From Ferrovum myxofaciens (GTDB lineage: Bacteria > Pseudomonadota > Gammaproteobacteria > Burkholderiales > Ferrovaceae), in assembly GCF_000735045.1 (NCBI RefSeq), contig NZ_JPOQ01000010.1:1-55168 (forward strand): 55,168 nt of DNA, read 5' to 3'. Positions 28,059 through 37,262 of this stretch are shown one piece after another. The notes under the pieces are model-generated. The model had not been told where the DNA came from. It made no database searches and worked only from the letters and a program-made list of their open reading frames with translations. The translations under genes and the position numbers were made by a program. Positions within the stretch are counted from its first letter, which is position 1; each line of letters opens with the position of its first letter.

Positions 28059-30401
28059 ATGAGTGATTCTCCCCTTGCCCTGAAGTTGACCCGTCTGTTG
28101 TGCGAGGCCCTGTTGTTGCTGGTGGTATTGCTGGCACTTTATCTCGCTTTGTCCCTGTTGACCTATCATCGGACCGATCCAGGGTGGTCCCTGGGATCGG
28201 CGGTCAATCGTCCTGACTGGGAAGTCTCCATCTCCCATGTGGCCAACGCGGGTGGACGGGTGGGGGCTTGGTTGGCAGATTTTTTACTTTATCTGTTCGG
28301 GTTTTCAGCGGGTTGGTTCGTGGTCGTTCTGGGTTGGGTGGCCTGGCGCGGCTATCGTTATCTCAAACTCGAACCGAACTTCAGCGGGGCAAAAGAAACT
28401 GTGTCGCCGGTACCTCGGTACTGGTTCGTTCTGATGGGCCTGGGGTTTCTGCTGATGGTGGTTTCCAGCGCAGGGCTGGAAGCCATGCGTCTGGCCGGAA
28501 TGCATTTCGAGTTGCCTCTTCAGGCCATGGGCGAAGGGACCTGTAGTGGCGGTGGTGGCGTGCTGGGGTGCGAACTGGCCAGTTGGGCCATTCAGGGGGT
28601 CGGACTGAGTGGGGCGGTCATGTTTCTGCTGTTGGCATGGGCCCTGGGGTTTTCACTCATGACGGGGATTTCCTGGCTACACTTGGCGGAATCCTTGGGA
28701 GCGACCTGTGAAAATCTCTTCCGCCGCTTCAACTCGAAGCGCAGTGTGGCCATTGATCGGCGCGTGGGACGTCGAGCTGGTGAGCAACGCCAGACCTTGG
28801 TACAGGAAGCCCGCAAATTACAGGAAGATCACGAGCCTTTGCAGGTGTTGCCGGTCACTACCCAGATCGAGCCTTCCATGCAGGCGGTACGGGAACGTCA
28901 GGTGCCCCTGTTCAAGGATCTTCCCGATTCCACCCTGCCTCCCCTCAAACTCCTGGACGAGGCCAATTCTGTACGGGAATCGGTGAGCCAGGAATTGCTG
29001 GAATTCACGTCGCGCCAGATCGAACGAAAATTGGCGGATTTTAATGTCAGCGTGAAGGTATTGGCTGCCTTGCCTGGTCCTGTCATCACGCGCTACGAAA
29101 TTGAACCGGCAGTGGGGGTCAAAGGGAGTCAGATCATCAATCTGGTGAAGGATCTGGCACGTGCTCTGACCGTCGGAAATATCCGGGTTGTGGAATCCAT
29201 TCCGGGAAAGAATTGCATGGGTTTGGAAATACCCAATGCGCGGCGCGAAACCGTACGACTCTCTGAAATTTTAGGGGCGGCGGTCTATGGAGATATGGCT
29301 TCGCCCCTTACCTTGGCGCTGGGTAAGGACATTGCCGGCAATCCGGTGGTGGTGGATCTGGCCAAAATGCCCCATCTTTTGGTGGCGGGAACAACAGGGT
29401 CTGGAAAGTCCGTGGCCATCAATGCCATGATCCTGAGTTTGCTGTATAAAGCGACACCGCAGCAGGTTCGTCTGGTTCTGGTGGATCCCAAGATGTTGGA
29501 ATTGTCGGTTTATGACGAGATTCCACACCTTTTGGCACCGGTGGTGGTGGACATGAAGGAAGCGGCCCATGCCTTGAACTGGTGTGTGGCAGAGATGGAT
29601 CGTCGTTATAAACTTTTGTCACAATTGGGAGTGCGAAACCTTTCCAGTGCCAACCAAAAAATCAATGAGGCGTTCCACAAGGGACAACCACTCATGAATC
29701 CTTTATCTCTGACCCCAGATACTCCGGAGCCACTGGAACCGATGCCTTTCATCGTGGTGGTGATCGATGAATTGGCGGATCTGATGATGGTGGTGGGCAA
29801 GAAGGTGGAAGAATTGATTGCGCGGATTGCCCAGAAGGCACGGGCTGCGGGGATTCATCTGATCCTGGCGACCCAGCGTCCTTCGGTGGATGTGATTACC
29901 GGGCTGATTAAAGCCAATATCCCCACCCGTATCTCCTTTCAGGTCTCCAGTCGGGTAGACTCACGCACCATCCTCGACCAGATGGGTGCAGAAGCGTTGC
30001 TGGGTCAGGGAGACATGCTTTATATGCCCACAGGAGCCGGTTATCCGCACCGTTTGCACGGGGCTTTTGTGAGCGATGACGAGGTGCACCAAGTCGTGCA
30101 TTATCTGAAGGCGCAGGGCAAACCGGCCTATGTGGAAGGAATGTTGCAAGGAATCGAGGAGGGCATGGATCCGGAAACGGCTCCAGGGCAGTCCACTGGA
30201 GAGCAGGATCCTCTGTATGACCAGGCCGTGGCATTGGTATTGGAAACGCGGCGAGCCTCGATTTCTCAAGTGCAGCGCCACTTGCGGATTGGTTATAACC
30301 GCGCGGCGCGCTTGATTGAAGATATGGAAAAAGCGGGTTTGGTGTCCAGTATGGCCACCAATGGCAGTCGGGATGTCTTGGTGGGAGGAGGGCGGGAATG
30401 A
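28059..30401 (+). CDS. ftsK: DNA translocase FtsK
   Basis: FtsK anchors at the division septum and pumps DNA so that the chromosome terminus is resolved by XerCD. The 780-residue protein has four or more N-terminal membrane helices (about 14-36, 75-97, 123-143, 187-207), a short linker, the motor with Walker [13 protein letters not shown] (near 447) and Walker [14 protein letters not shown] (near 567), and a C-terminal gamma winged-helix domain ([20 protein letters not shown]) that reads KOPS. The linker is short compared with E. coli, as in many species. lolA overlaps its stop by 4 bp, the common FtsK-LolA order. Confidence 0.97.
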   Translation: MSDSPLALKLTRLLCEALLLLVVLLALYLALSLLTYHRTDPGWSLGSAVNRPDWEVSISHVANAGGRVGAWLADFLLYLFGFSAGWFVVVLGWVAWRGYRYLKLEPNFSGAKETVSPVPRYWFVLMGLGFLLMVVSSAGLEAMRLAGMHFELPLQAMGEGTCSGGGGVLGCELASWAIQGVGLSGAVMFLLLAWALGFSLMTGISWLHLAESLGATCENLFRRFNSKRSVAIDRRVGRRAGEQRQTLVQEARKLQEDHEPLQVLPVTTQIEPSMQAVRERQVPLFKDLPDSTLPPLKLLDEANSVRESVSQELLEFTSRQIERKLADFNVSVKVLAALPGPVITRYEIEPAVGVKGSQIINLVKDLARALTVGNIRVVESIPGKNCMGLEIPNARRETVRLSEILGAAVYGDMASPLTLALGKDIAGNPVVVDLAKMPHLLVAGTTGSGKSVAINAMILSLLYKATPQQVRLVLVDPKMLELSVYDEIPHLLAPVVVDMKEAAHALNWCVAEMDRRYKLLSQLGVRNLSSANQKINEAFHKGQPLMNPLSLTPDTPEPLEPMPFIVVVIDELADLMMVVGKKVEELIARIAQKARAAGIHLILATQRPSVDVITGLIKANIPTRISFQVSSRVDSRTILDQMGAEALLGQGDMLYMPTGAGYPHRLHGAFVSDDEVHQVVHYLKAQGKPAYVEGMLQGIEEGMDPETAPGQSTGEQDPLYDQAVALVLETRRASISQVQRHLRIGYNRAARLIEDMEKAGLVSSMATNGSRDVLVGGGRE

Positions 30402-31018
30402 AGCAATGGAAACTGTGGTTCGGCGTAATTTTGTGGATGGGAAGTATGGGGTGGGCCAGCGCCTCCGGTCTCGACCGTCTGCATGCTTTTCTGCGCGACA
30501 CGCGTAGGGGAGAGGCACAGTTCGAGCAGCGCAACCTCAAGGGACAGGGAGATACGGGAGGAACCGTCAGTCGGGGCGTCTTCCTGTTTTCGCGGCCGGG
30601 CAAGTTTCGTTGGGAGTATCGTAGTCCTTATCCACAGACCTTGGTGGCAGATGGTCAGACCCTCTGGATCTGGGATCCGGATTTGCAGCAGGTGACCCGA
30701 AAAAAAATGAGTCAGAGTTTGGGCAGTACTCCGGCCGCCTTACTGGCGGGGGATGATGCCTTGGAGAAAGGGTATGTGGTTACGGAGGGTGGGGAGAGCG
30801 AGGGGTTGGAATGGGTGATGGCCAAACCCAAAAGTACGGAATCAGGGTTTGAATGGGTCAAAATGGGATTTACGGATCAGGCGCTGGCGCGGATGGAGTT
30901 GAGGGATAGTTTTGGACATACCCTCAGCATCGTGTTTACTCAATTCGAGAAAGATCCAAAATTCACTCCGGATACTTTTCATTTCACTCCCCCTCCGGGT
31001 GCCGACGTCATTCAATAG
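30398..31018 (+). CDS. lolA: Outer-membrane lipoprotein carrier protein LolA
   Basis: LolA carries lipoproteins through the periplasm from LolCDE to LolB. The 206-residue precursor has a signal peptide ending about ASA (residue 21), followed by [47 protein letters not shown] (see the Arg and Tyr-Pro cluster typical of LolA) and [14 protein letters not shown]. It overlaps ftsK by 4 bp, so it is translated from the ftsK transcript. Its stop lies 3 bp before the 3' end of a convergent tRNA gene. Confidence 0.94.
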   Translation: MKQWKLWFGVILWMGSMGWASASGLDRLHAFLRDTRRGEAQFEQRNLKGQGDTGGTVSRGVFLFSRPGKFRWEYRSPYPQTLVADGQTLWIWDPDLQQVTRKKMSQSLGSTPAALLAGDDALEKGYVVTEGGESEGLEWVMAKPKSTESGFEWVKMGFTDQALARMELRDSFGHTLSIVFTQFEKDPKFTPDTFHFTPPPGADVIQ

Positions 31019-31021
31019 GAA

Positions 31022-31098
31022 TGGCGTGCCCGACAGGAATCGAACCTGTAACCCCCAGCTTAGAAGGCTGGTGCTCTATCCGATTGAGCTACGGGCAC
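31022..31098 (-). tRNA. tRNA-Arg (UCU anticodon)
   Basis: The minus strand folds into a normal 77-nt cloverleaf: acceptor stem GTGCCCG/CGGGCAC, discriminator G, encoded CCA, T arm ACAGG/CCTGT, and anticodon loop CTTCTAA giving UCU for AGA codons. It lies 20 bp after tRNA-Pro, and the two are probably processed from one transcript. Confidence 0.96.
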
Positions 31099-31118
31099 TC
31101 GCTCGGGTCGACTCTCTA

Positions 31119-31195
31119 TGGTCGGGGTGGAGAGATTCGAACTCCCGACATCCTGGTCCCAAACCAGGCGCGCTACCAGACTACGCTACACCCCG
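31119..31195 (-). tRNA. tRNA-Pro (UGG anticodon)
   Basis: A 77-nt cloverleaf on the minus strand with acceptor stem CGGGGTG paired to the start of CACCCCG, discriminator A, encoded CCA, and anticodon arm CCTGG/CCAGG around TTTGGGA, giving UGG. It is the first of two tRNA genes in this short cluster. Confidence 0.96.
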
Positions 31196-31257
31196 AACCC
31201 GAGATTATCCTACAGGCCCCTGTTTTTTGTCAAGGATAGCGCTTTCTCGACCTTCCT

Positions 31258-31668
31258 TTATACGGCCCCAGGTCTGAGAGGCTGAGAACGCCGAATGGAA
31301 ACAGACACCGTAGCCACTTCTGGCCACATCCGGTACTTCATTACCTTGATTTCGCAAACCCGGACTTCGGGATTACGCAAAAGGAGATCGGCGATTCGCT
31401 GGGCCAGCACTTCGATCAGCGTCACAGGTTCGGAGATGGCTTGCTTGATGGCATCATAAACGTGGTTGTAGTCGTAGCCAGAGAGCAATCCTTCCCGTGA
31501 ATCTGCAATGTGGCAGAGGGTGTCGGGCACTTCAACACTCACCGTGAGAGAGACCTTCTGGGGTTTGCCTATTTCAAAGGCATTGATCCCGATTTCTAAC
31601 TCGAGGTCAATGCCCTCCAGAACGAAACGGGTAAGAGAATCAGAAGAAAGGGGAGGGGTCAGGGGCAT
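31258..31668 (-). CDS. folB: Dihydroneopterin aldolase FolB
   Basis: FolB splits 7,8-dihydroneopterin to 6-hydroxymethyl-dihydropterin and glycolaldehyde in folate synthesis. The 136-residue protein shows the family pattern: LEGIDLELEIGINAFE near the start, YDYNHVYDAIKQAI, and VTLIEVLAQRIADLLL with the substrate-binding Glu. The ATG at 31668 lies 1 bp after the stop of the SDR gene, so the two are coupled. Pairing with a pteridine-reductase-like SDR is a known folate arrangement. Confidence 0.92.
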   Translation of the reverse strand: MPLTPPLSSDSLTRFVLEGIDLELEIGINAFEIGKPQKVSLTVSVEVPDTLCHIADSREGLLSGYDYNHVYDAIKQAISEPVTLIEVLAQRIADLLLRNPEVRVCEIKVMKYRMWPEVATVSVSIRRSQPLRPGAV

Positions 31669-31669
31669 T

Positions 31670-32404
31670 TTAACCTTCGATATGGAGTGACAGACCGCCA
31701 TCAACGGTCAGAAAGGAGCCGGTGGTAAAAGTGGCTTCGCACAATAAAAAACGAACGGCACGAGCCAATTCATCAAACTGGCCCAAGCGCTTCAGGGGCA
31801 CTGCATGCAGGATTCTTTTTTGATTTTCTTCGGCAAACGCCTGGGATTTGTGCGGCCAGTCAAAGTGACCGGGGAGTACGGTGTTGACCCGAACCTGGGG
31901 CGCAAGTTCCACGGCCAGGGCTTGCATTGCGGCCATCAGGGCATTCTTGGCAATGTGGTAGGTCAGGTAACCGGACGCCGGGCGATGAAAGTGAATATCA
32001 CCGATGGCGACAATAGCACCTTGCCGTTTTACCAAGGAGTCACGACATTGGCGAATCAGGCGTAGATGGCCATAAAGGTGGCTACCCAGATCCCGTTCCA
32101 GGTGGTCTTCGTAGTTATCGAGGTCTGTCGGGGAAAAATCCGAGGCATTGGCCACGATGCCATCGATGTCCGTACAAAAGAAGGGAGGGGGAAAAGGATT
32201 GCACAGATCCTCCACCCAGAGTCGAGCACTGTGCGCACGCTGAGCATTCAAGGAATGGTAAAGAATGTCGGCATCAACCTGCGAGGAGGTACGGCAATGT
32301 ATGATGACGCGGTACCCAGCGTCATGCAGTGATCGTACGATGGCGGCTCCGCCGCGACGTGCTGCCCCCGTGACGACATACTGATTGACACGTGGATTGT
32401 CCAT
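31670..32404 (-). CDS. Short-chain dehydrogenase, probable pteridine/dihydromonapterin reductase (FolM-like)
   Basis: The 244-residue SDR begins with the NADPH site VVTGAARRGGAAIVRSL followed by an Arg-rich turn (IHCRTSS) that suits NADPH, and has the catalytic YHIAK. In place of the usual active-site Ser it reads AIGDIHFHRP with Asp, as in pteridine reductases, and the C-terminal TGSFLTVDGGLSL. It probably reduces dihydropterins to tetrahydro forms. Adjacency to folB supports this. The exact pterin cannot be read from sequence. Confidence 0.82.
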   Translation of the reverse strand: MDNPRVNQYVVTGAARRGGAAIVRSLHDAGYRVIIHCRTSSQVDADILYHSLNAQRAHSARLWVEDLCNPFPPPFFCTDIDGIVANASDFSPTDLDNYEDHLERDLGSHLYGHLRLIRQCRDSLVKRQGAIVAIGDIHFHRPASGYLTYHIAKNALMAAMQALAVELAPQVRVNTVLPGHFDWPHKSQAFAEENQKRILHAVPLKRLGQFDELARAVRFLLCEATFTTGSFLTVDGGLSLHIEG

Positions 32405-32524
32405 GTTCTTAAATTGGGAATATTGGCTGGATCGTTGCCGATGACAGGCAATTATGCTTGAAAAGGGAGGTCAAGTCCAAAATTTGCTGCTAATTCTCTT
32501 CGGTCAGTGCGGAAGCCAAAAGAT

Positions 32525-33706
32525 TCATACCGCCTGTCCGGCAGCATTTCCGCTGGCCCAAGCCCATTGAAAATTGAATCCACCCAGATGTCCCGTTACA
32601 TCCACGGCTTCCCCGATAAAGTAAAGCCCCGGAACTGCTTTGGATTCCATGGTTCTGGACGATAAGCCCTCCGTGGCAACGCCCCCCAGGGTAACTTCGG
32701 CTTTGTTATAACCCAAGGTTCCCGAGGGTCGGATCCGCCAGTTTTCGAGGGCATCCGCGATTTTTCGTAGTTCCGGTGGGGTAAACTGGCAGAGTGGTTT
32801 TGACAGATTATGGGCGGCACACCATTGCTGCGCAAATCTGCGCGGCAAGACCTCTGCCAGGAAATTATCGATCCGAACTCGACTGGAACCATGGGCGCGG
32901 AGCCAGGTTTCAGCGTCCTTGTCTGGCAATAAGTCGATGGAGATGAAATCTCCGTTTTGCCAATAGGAAGAAATTTGCAGAACAGCCGGGCCAGAAATTC
33001 CTTGATGGGTAAATAACAGGGACTCGCGAAAACGTCCTTTGCGACAAGAGACTTCGACTTCCAGGGAAAGGCCGGACAAATCGCCAAACTGTCTCAGGGT
33101 TTCAGGTTCCAGGGCCAGCGGTACCAGGGCCGGACGGGGCGAGATCACCGTCAGGCCAAATTGTTCGGCGATTTGATAGGCCATCGGGGTCGAGCCAATG
33201 GCTGGGACGGCCAGTCCCCCAGTGGCCATGACCAGCGCCTGGGTCTGATAAAGGCCCTGGTTCGTCGCCACCTGAAATCCTTCTTCATTTCGGCCCACCG
33301 TTTGCACTTCGCAGGGCATGCGCCAGTTTACCTGCCCCTGCCCACATTCACTCTGTAACAAGGCGATGATCTGCTGGGCGCTGCCATCACAAAATAATTG
33401 TCCCAGGGTTTTTTCGTGGTAGCGGATGCCGTAACGTTCCACCAGAGCAATGAAATGTTGGGGAGTAAAGCGCGTGAGGGCAGAACGGCAGAAGTGAGGA
33501 TTCTGGGAAAGATAATTATCCGGTGCACAGTGAAGATTGGTGAAATTGCAGTGCCCGCCCCCGGAGATACGGATTTTCTCGGCCAACTTTCGACCGTGAT
33601 CGATCAGTAACACCTTACGACCCCGTTGTCCCGCCTGAGCAGCACACATCATGCCCGCTGCGCCTGCACCGATGACGATCACATCCCAAGATTCTTTTTT
33701 GTCCAT
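32525..33706 (-). CDS. HI0933-family FAD-dependent flavoprotein (YhiN-like)
   Basis: This 393-residue protein has the FAD motif VIVIGAGAAGMMCAAQA, the family signature KIRISGGGHCNFTN, an internal VMATGGLAVPAIGS, and the C-terminal GEAVDVTGHLGGFNFQWAWA, which together define the HI0933/YhiN group of flavin oxidoreductases. Their substrate is unknown; some act on modified nucleosides or reduce double bonds. The start at 33706 (MDKKESWDVIVIG) suits the FAD fold better than an ATG 180 bp upstream. It stands alone, diverging from the mutarotase gene. Confidence 0.88.
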   Translation of the reverse strand: MDKKESWDVIVIGAGAAGMMCAAQAGQRGRKVLLIDHGRKLAEKIRISGGGHCNFTNLHCAPDNYLSQNPHFCRSALTRFTPQHFIALVERYGIRYHEKTLGQLFCDGSAQQIIALLQSECGQGQVNWRMPCEVQTVGRNEEGFQVATNQGLYQTQALVMATGGLAVPAIGSTPMAYQIAEQFGLTVISPRPALVPLALEPETLRQFGDLSGLSLEVEVSCRKGRFRESLLFTHQGISGPAVLQISSYWQNGDFISIDLLPDKDAETWLRAHGSSRVRIDNFLAEVLPRRFAQQWCAAHNLSKPLCQFTPPELRKIADALENWRIRPSGTLGYNKAEVTLGGVATEGLSSRTMESKAVPGLYFIGEAVDVTGHLGGFNFQWAWASGNAAGQAV

Positions 33707-33902
33707 GGGGCTTATGATAAGCCATGGAGGTGGATCCACGCGCCACCGGTATGGAAAAAATGGATTCTTGCCCTCTAGGATACGGAGACCAGAACGGTTC
33801 GGTAGGTCTGGGAGAGGTTTTCCAAAATTCTGGTCTTCAGGATCCAATTGTGAGACGATGACCCTGAAATAGGATCGTCCGTCCATTTGTTGAGGAGGAA
33901 AG

Positions 33903-34802
33903 GTGGAAAGTATTGCCGAATTGAATCATCGCCATGGTATTCCGAATCAAGTGAGTTTTTGTCAAGACTCCAACGGTTTCATTCATGTGGATGTGAACAA
34001 CCCATGGGCCTCTGCGCGCATTGCTCTTCAGGGTGCTCAACTGACGAGTTGGGTGCCGAAGGGCGAAGAACCGGTCATCTGGCTGTCAAAAGAAGCTTCC
34101 TTCTTGAAGGGAAAGTCGATCCGGGGGGGGGCTCCTGTATGCTGGCCATGGTTCGGACCGCACGAATCGCAAGGGGATTTCCCTGCCCACGGCTTTGCGC
34201 GCACTGCCCTGTGGGAAATATTGCGCGTGGAAACGCAGACAGACGGAACCACTCAACTCACCTTCCTCCTTCCGGAAACCGCATTTCCAAAAAATCAATG
34301 GCCTTATGCCACTACCCTGAAGAGCCACATCACAATCGGTTCTCACCTGGAAGTGGATCTTGTGACCCACAACTTGGGAAGCCAACCGATAATCATTGGA
34401 CAAGCCCTCCATACCTACTTTCGGGTGGAAGATGTCCGTACCGTTCGCTTGCTTGGACTGGAAGAATGCATCTACCTTGACAAGGTGGAGGGTGGGGATC
34501 GCAAGGTTCAGAAAGGGTCGGTGAATTTTACGCAGGAAACCGACCGTATCTATCTGGGGGCCACACAGGATATTCTGATTGAGGATCCTCTGATGAAACG
34601 CCAAATCCGGATTACCAAGAACGGGAGCGCATCCACAGTGGTCTGGAATCCCTGGATTGAAAAGTCGGCAAAATTGGGCGATATGGGAGAGGAAGGCTAT
34701 CTTCACATGGTCTGTGTGGAAAATGCCAACGCGGCTGAGGACGTGATCACCCTGGCTCCGGGGGCTGAACATCACCTGTGGGTTCGCTACTCCATACTCT
34801 GA
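33903..34802 (+). CDS. D-hexose-6-phosphate mutarotase (YeaD type aldose epimerase)
   Basis: The 299-residue protein belongs to the galactose-mutarotase fold, glucose-6-phosphate 1-epimerase branch. It shows VWLSKEASFLKGKSIRGGAP (basic residues that bind the phosphate), CWPWFGPH, PAHGFARTALWE with the catalytic His, ALHTYFRVEDV, and WNPWIEKS near the end. It interconverts alpha and beta hexose 6-phosphates. The GTG start follows GAGGAGGAAAG, an excellent ribosome binding site. Its 3' end overlaps the convergent nhaA gene by 16 bp. Confidence 0.9.
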   Translation: MESIAELNHRHGIPNQVSFCQDSNGFIHVDVNNPWASARIALQGAQLTSWVPKGEEPVIWLSKEASFLKGKSIRGGAPVCWPWFGPHESQGDFPAHGFARTALWEILRVETQTDGTTQLTFLLPETAFPKNQWPYATTLKSHITIGSHLEVDLVTHNLGSQPIIIGQALHTYFRVEDVRTVRLLGLEECIYLDKVEGGDRKVQKGSVNFTQETDRIYLGATQDILIEDPLMKRQIRITKNGSASTVVWNPWIEKSAKLGDMGEEGYLHMVCVENANAAEDVITLAPGAEHHLWVRYSIL

Positions 34803-35962
34803 ATTTCAGAGTTGGACAGTTTCAACCAAAGAAAACCGAGTGTCCCTGCAGCAAGGGACGATAGAAGAATCGCCAATTTTGATGCATCGATGATTTCCGC
34901 CTTGCCGGAAAAGGCCAGATTGGCGATGAAGATGGACATCGTGAAGCCAATTCCCCCTAGGAGACCGGCTCCGAAAATGTGCCGCCACTTCAAGTCGAGG
35001 GGAAGTTGACAGACGTTTATTACGACAGCCAGGAAGCACGCCAGGGTAATACCCGCTGGTTTGCCGAACACCAGGCCTGCGATAATTCCCCAACTGTTCC
35101 TGCTCGCCAGGCTGTTTTGCCATGCGGGTCCGATGATAAACCCCGTATTGGCCAGGGCAAACAGGGGCAGGATCATAAAAGCCACCGGTTTGTGCAGAAA
35201 ATTTTCAAGTCGGTGAGAAGGCGATTCTTCGTCCTCTGCCTTGGCTGAGAAGGGAAGGGCGAAGGCGAGCAGGACCCCGGAAATGGTGGCATGAACACCG
35301 GATTTGAACATAAAAAACCACATCAGAACTCCGCCCAATAAGTAGAGCGGCATCCACATGACCTTGAATACCCGGTTAAGAACGAGGAGTAGAATAAATA
35401 CGCCCAGCGCACTGACCAAATGGATCAGGGAAAACTGCGCAGTATAAAACAGGGCAATCACGATTATCGCGCCAAGATCGTCGATCACGGCGAGTGCCGT
35501 CAGGAATATCTTCAGTGACGCTGGCACCCGGCTACCCAGCATGGACAGCACACCCAGAGCAAAGGCGATGTCTGTCGCCATCGGTATGCCGGTTCCGGCT
35601 TGAGTCGGAGTTCCTGTGTTCAGCATGAAATGAATCAATGCCGGGACACTGATCCCGCCGAGTGCAGCAACTACCGGTAACAGCGCATTTTTTGGATTTG
35701 AAAGTTCACCGTTGTAAAGTTCGCGCTCTAACTCCAGACCCACAAACAGAAAAAAAATTGCCATCAATCCATCGTTCACCCAGTGTTCTATGGTCAGGCC
35801 AGCAATAGGGACATGCCAGAAACCCAGGTAGTCATGCCCCAGGGATGAATTGGCAAGGGCAAGTGATACGAGGGTACAGAAAATCAGGAGAATACCGCTC
35901 GACTTTTCAGATTCAAAAAAATTATTGAATGTCCTGGAAAGCACTGTTTGAATGTCAGCCAT
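34787..35962 (-). CDS. nhaA: Na+/H+ antiporter NhaA
   Basis: NhaA exports Na+ (and Li+) in exchange for two H+ and supports pH and salt balance. The 391 residues (E. coli 388) have about 12 hydrophobic helices, and carry family motifs SPAGILL-like start, NDGLMAIFFLFVGLELERE, GIPMATDIAFALGVL and the ion-binding Asp pair in ALAVIDDLGAIIVIALFY. The last residues overlap the mutarotase gene on the other strand by 16 bp. It is a single gene. Confidence 0.96.
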   Translation of the reverse strand: MADIQTVLSRTFNNFFESEKSSGILLIFCTLVSLALANSSLGHDYLGFWHVPIAGLTIEHWVNDGLMAIFFLFVGLELERELYNGELSNPKNALLPVVAALGGISVPALIHFMLNTGTPTQAGTGIPMATDIAFALGVLSMLGSRVPASLKIFLTALAVIDDLGAIIVIALFYTAQFSLIHLVSALGVFILLLVLNRVFKVMWMPLYLLGGVLMWFFMFKSGVHATISGVLLAFALPFSAKAEDEESPSHRLENFLHKPVAFMILPLFALANTGFIIGPAWQNSLASRNSWGIIAGLVFGKPAGITLACFLAVVINVCQLPLDLKWRHIFGAGLLGGIGFTMSIFIANLAFSGKAEIIDASKLAILLSSLAAGTLGFLWLKLSNSEIQSME

Positions 35963-36096
35963 GGTTTTTTGGGGTACGACAAAGTCGCGTGAGTGGGTCA
36001 GTATAGGTCATGGGCTCTTTTCATAAACATAAAATTGTGAAGGGGGGCACCACGCTTTATTGGCTCATGCCAAAAGAGTTCGTTAAAAGGAAATAG

Positions 36097-36123
36097 GGTG
36101 GGCTTGTGGCAGTCAAGCCCACC
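36097..36123 (-). terminator. Intrinsic terminator after the outer-membrane protein gene
   Basis: A 10-bp stem GGTGGGCTTG / CAAGCCCACC around loop TGGCAGT. Read leftward it is followed by TATTTCCTTTT. It lies 22 bp past the stop of the gene that begins at 37042. Confidence 0.75.
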
Positions 36124-36145
36124 GATCGTGTGTTTTCTTGCTGAA

Positions 36146-37042
36146 TTAGAATGCCAGTCGGGCCGAAGTGACCCAGCCATTACCAAAGGTGCTGAATCCA
36201 CTCATGTTGGTCGTTTGATACCCTACACCCAGAATAAGTCTGGTTCGACCTTCGAGAGGAATTCGACCGAAGAGGATACCGTAAGTGACGACCATCTGAT
36301 CTTTCCCGGAGAGTAGACCCCCCTCCCATCGGGTTAAACTGGTTTCGATTTCTGGCCAGAAATAGTTGGAAAAATGCCCTTGAAACGAGGTATTCCAGAC
36401 GGTGGGTTCGCCAAAAATATTCTGGTTTCCAGACGGAAAACTTTTACTATATGTACTTTGTACATTTACCCCCTGATCCCGAGTTCCCCAACCTTTTCCA
36501 ACCGCCAGAGTCGGGGTGGTAACAGTATAGTTCTGGGTAAAAGCGGTGCTCCCCGTTGGAAGACTCACCCCCATGAAGCCCGTGACGATATAGTTGCCAT
36601 GTTCTTCGTTGGCAGACAGGAATCGGTATTTCATGAGAAGCGATTCATCCGCCCATCCCGAGGTTGTGGTTTTGGGAGTTTGGTTGCTCATGTAGCCAGG
36701 TTGCCCGATGATGACTTCAACATGTTCGGAGGGAATCAATTCCAGTCCCTTTCCGCCCCCGTTGTTGGTCAGTGTGGTTCCCCCTGTCTTGTTTTGAATG
36801 ATTTGATCGTAGCGATACTCTTCTTCCAGGCGCGGGGTCACCGTCACCAGTGGGGTCATCCAATGGGGCTGTTCCTCCTGAGTTTTATCGACGGTGGCAA
36901 ACCAGCCATCCTTCGTGCTGGATTCAGGAGAATCGGAGGAAAGAGAATTTGGATCCGGATCGGCAAAGGCATTGAACGTCAGGGAAAACAGTCCTGAGCT
37001 GATCAATCGTGATGAGGTTGATTTGCTTATGAGTGAAGTCAT
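36146..37042 (-). CDS. Outer-membrane beta-barrel protein of unknown cargo
   Basis: The 298 residues begin with a Ser-rich signal-like segment (cleavage about FNAFA, residue 27), then a low-complexity DPDPNSLSSDSPESS stretch and a series of alternating hydrophobic strands ending in Phe (WVTSARLAF), as in outer-membrane barrels. Strand motifs such as LLMKYRFLSANEEHGNY, VTGFMGVSLPTGS and RTRLILGVGYQTTN resemble the transporter-like proteins of the MetA-pathway/phenol family, but I would not name a substrate. It faces nifV across a 220-bp A+T-rich gap with strong inverted repeats, so it is likely under tight control. Confidence 0.7.
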   Translation of the reverse strand: MTSLISKSTSSRLISSGLFSLTFNAFADPDPNSLSSDSPESSTKDGWFATVDKTQEEQPHWMTPLVTVTPRLEEEYRYDQIIQNKTGGTTLTNNGGGKGLELIPSEHVEVIIGQPGYMSNQTPKTTTSGWADESLLMKYRFLSANEEHGNYIVTGFMGVSLPTGSTAFTQNYTVTTPTLAVGKGWGTRDQGVNVQSTYSKSFPSGNQNIFGEPTVWNTSFQGHFSNYFWPEIETSLTRWEGGLLSGKDQMVVTYGILFGRIPLEGRTRLILGVGYQTTNMSGFSTFGNGWVTSARLAF

Positions 37043-37081
37043 GGTGATTTAACCTTGTTGAGTTTGTGTGCGAAGAGATTG

Positions 37082-37107
37082 TCGTTATGTAGTTAACTAT
37101 ATAACGA
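37082..37107. promoter_or_regulatory. 26-bp palindrome, candidate operator of the outer-membrane protein gene
   Basis: The left half TCGTTATGTAGTT and right half AACTATATAACGA are reverse complements apart from one position. The centre lies about 52 bp before the ATG at 37042, where a repressor dimer would cover the promoter. The bound regulator is not known. Confidence 0.6.
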
Positions 37108-37150
37108 TGGTCAAAACTACAACAGTAACCTAAGCAATTCCTGTGCCAAA

Positions 37151-37181
37151 ATTATCTAGTTGATAATTAATGGTTAATTAT
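37151..37181. repeat. Overlapping A+T-rich inverted repeats
   Basis: ATTATC-TAGTT-GATAAT (37151-37167) overlaps ATAATTAA-TGG-TTAATTAT (37163-37181), both perfect. They lie between the nifV stop and the outer-membrane protein gene and could be a second operator or DNA-bending site. The rest of the 37043-37262 gap is A+T-rich without a gene. Confidence 0.5.
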
Positions 37182-37262
37182 GATCACCAGAAGAAATGTA
37201 GCAAACACGACAAACCTGATCAAACAAAATTCTTAAAACGACCTCTCTAAGTCAGGGGGCCC

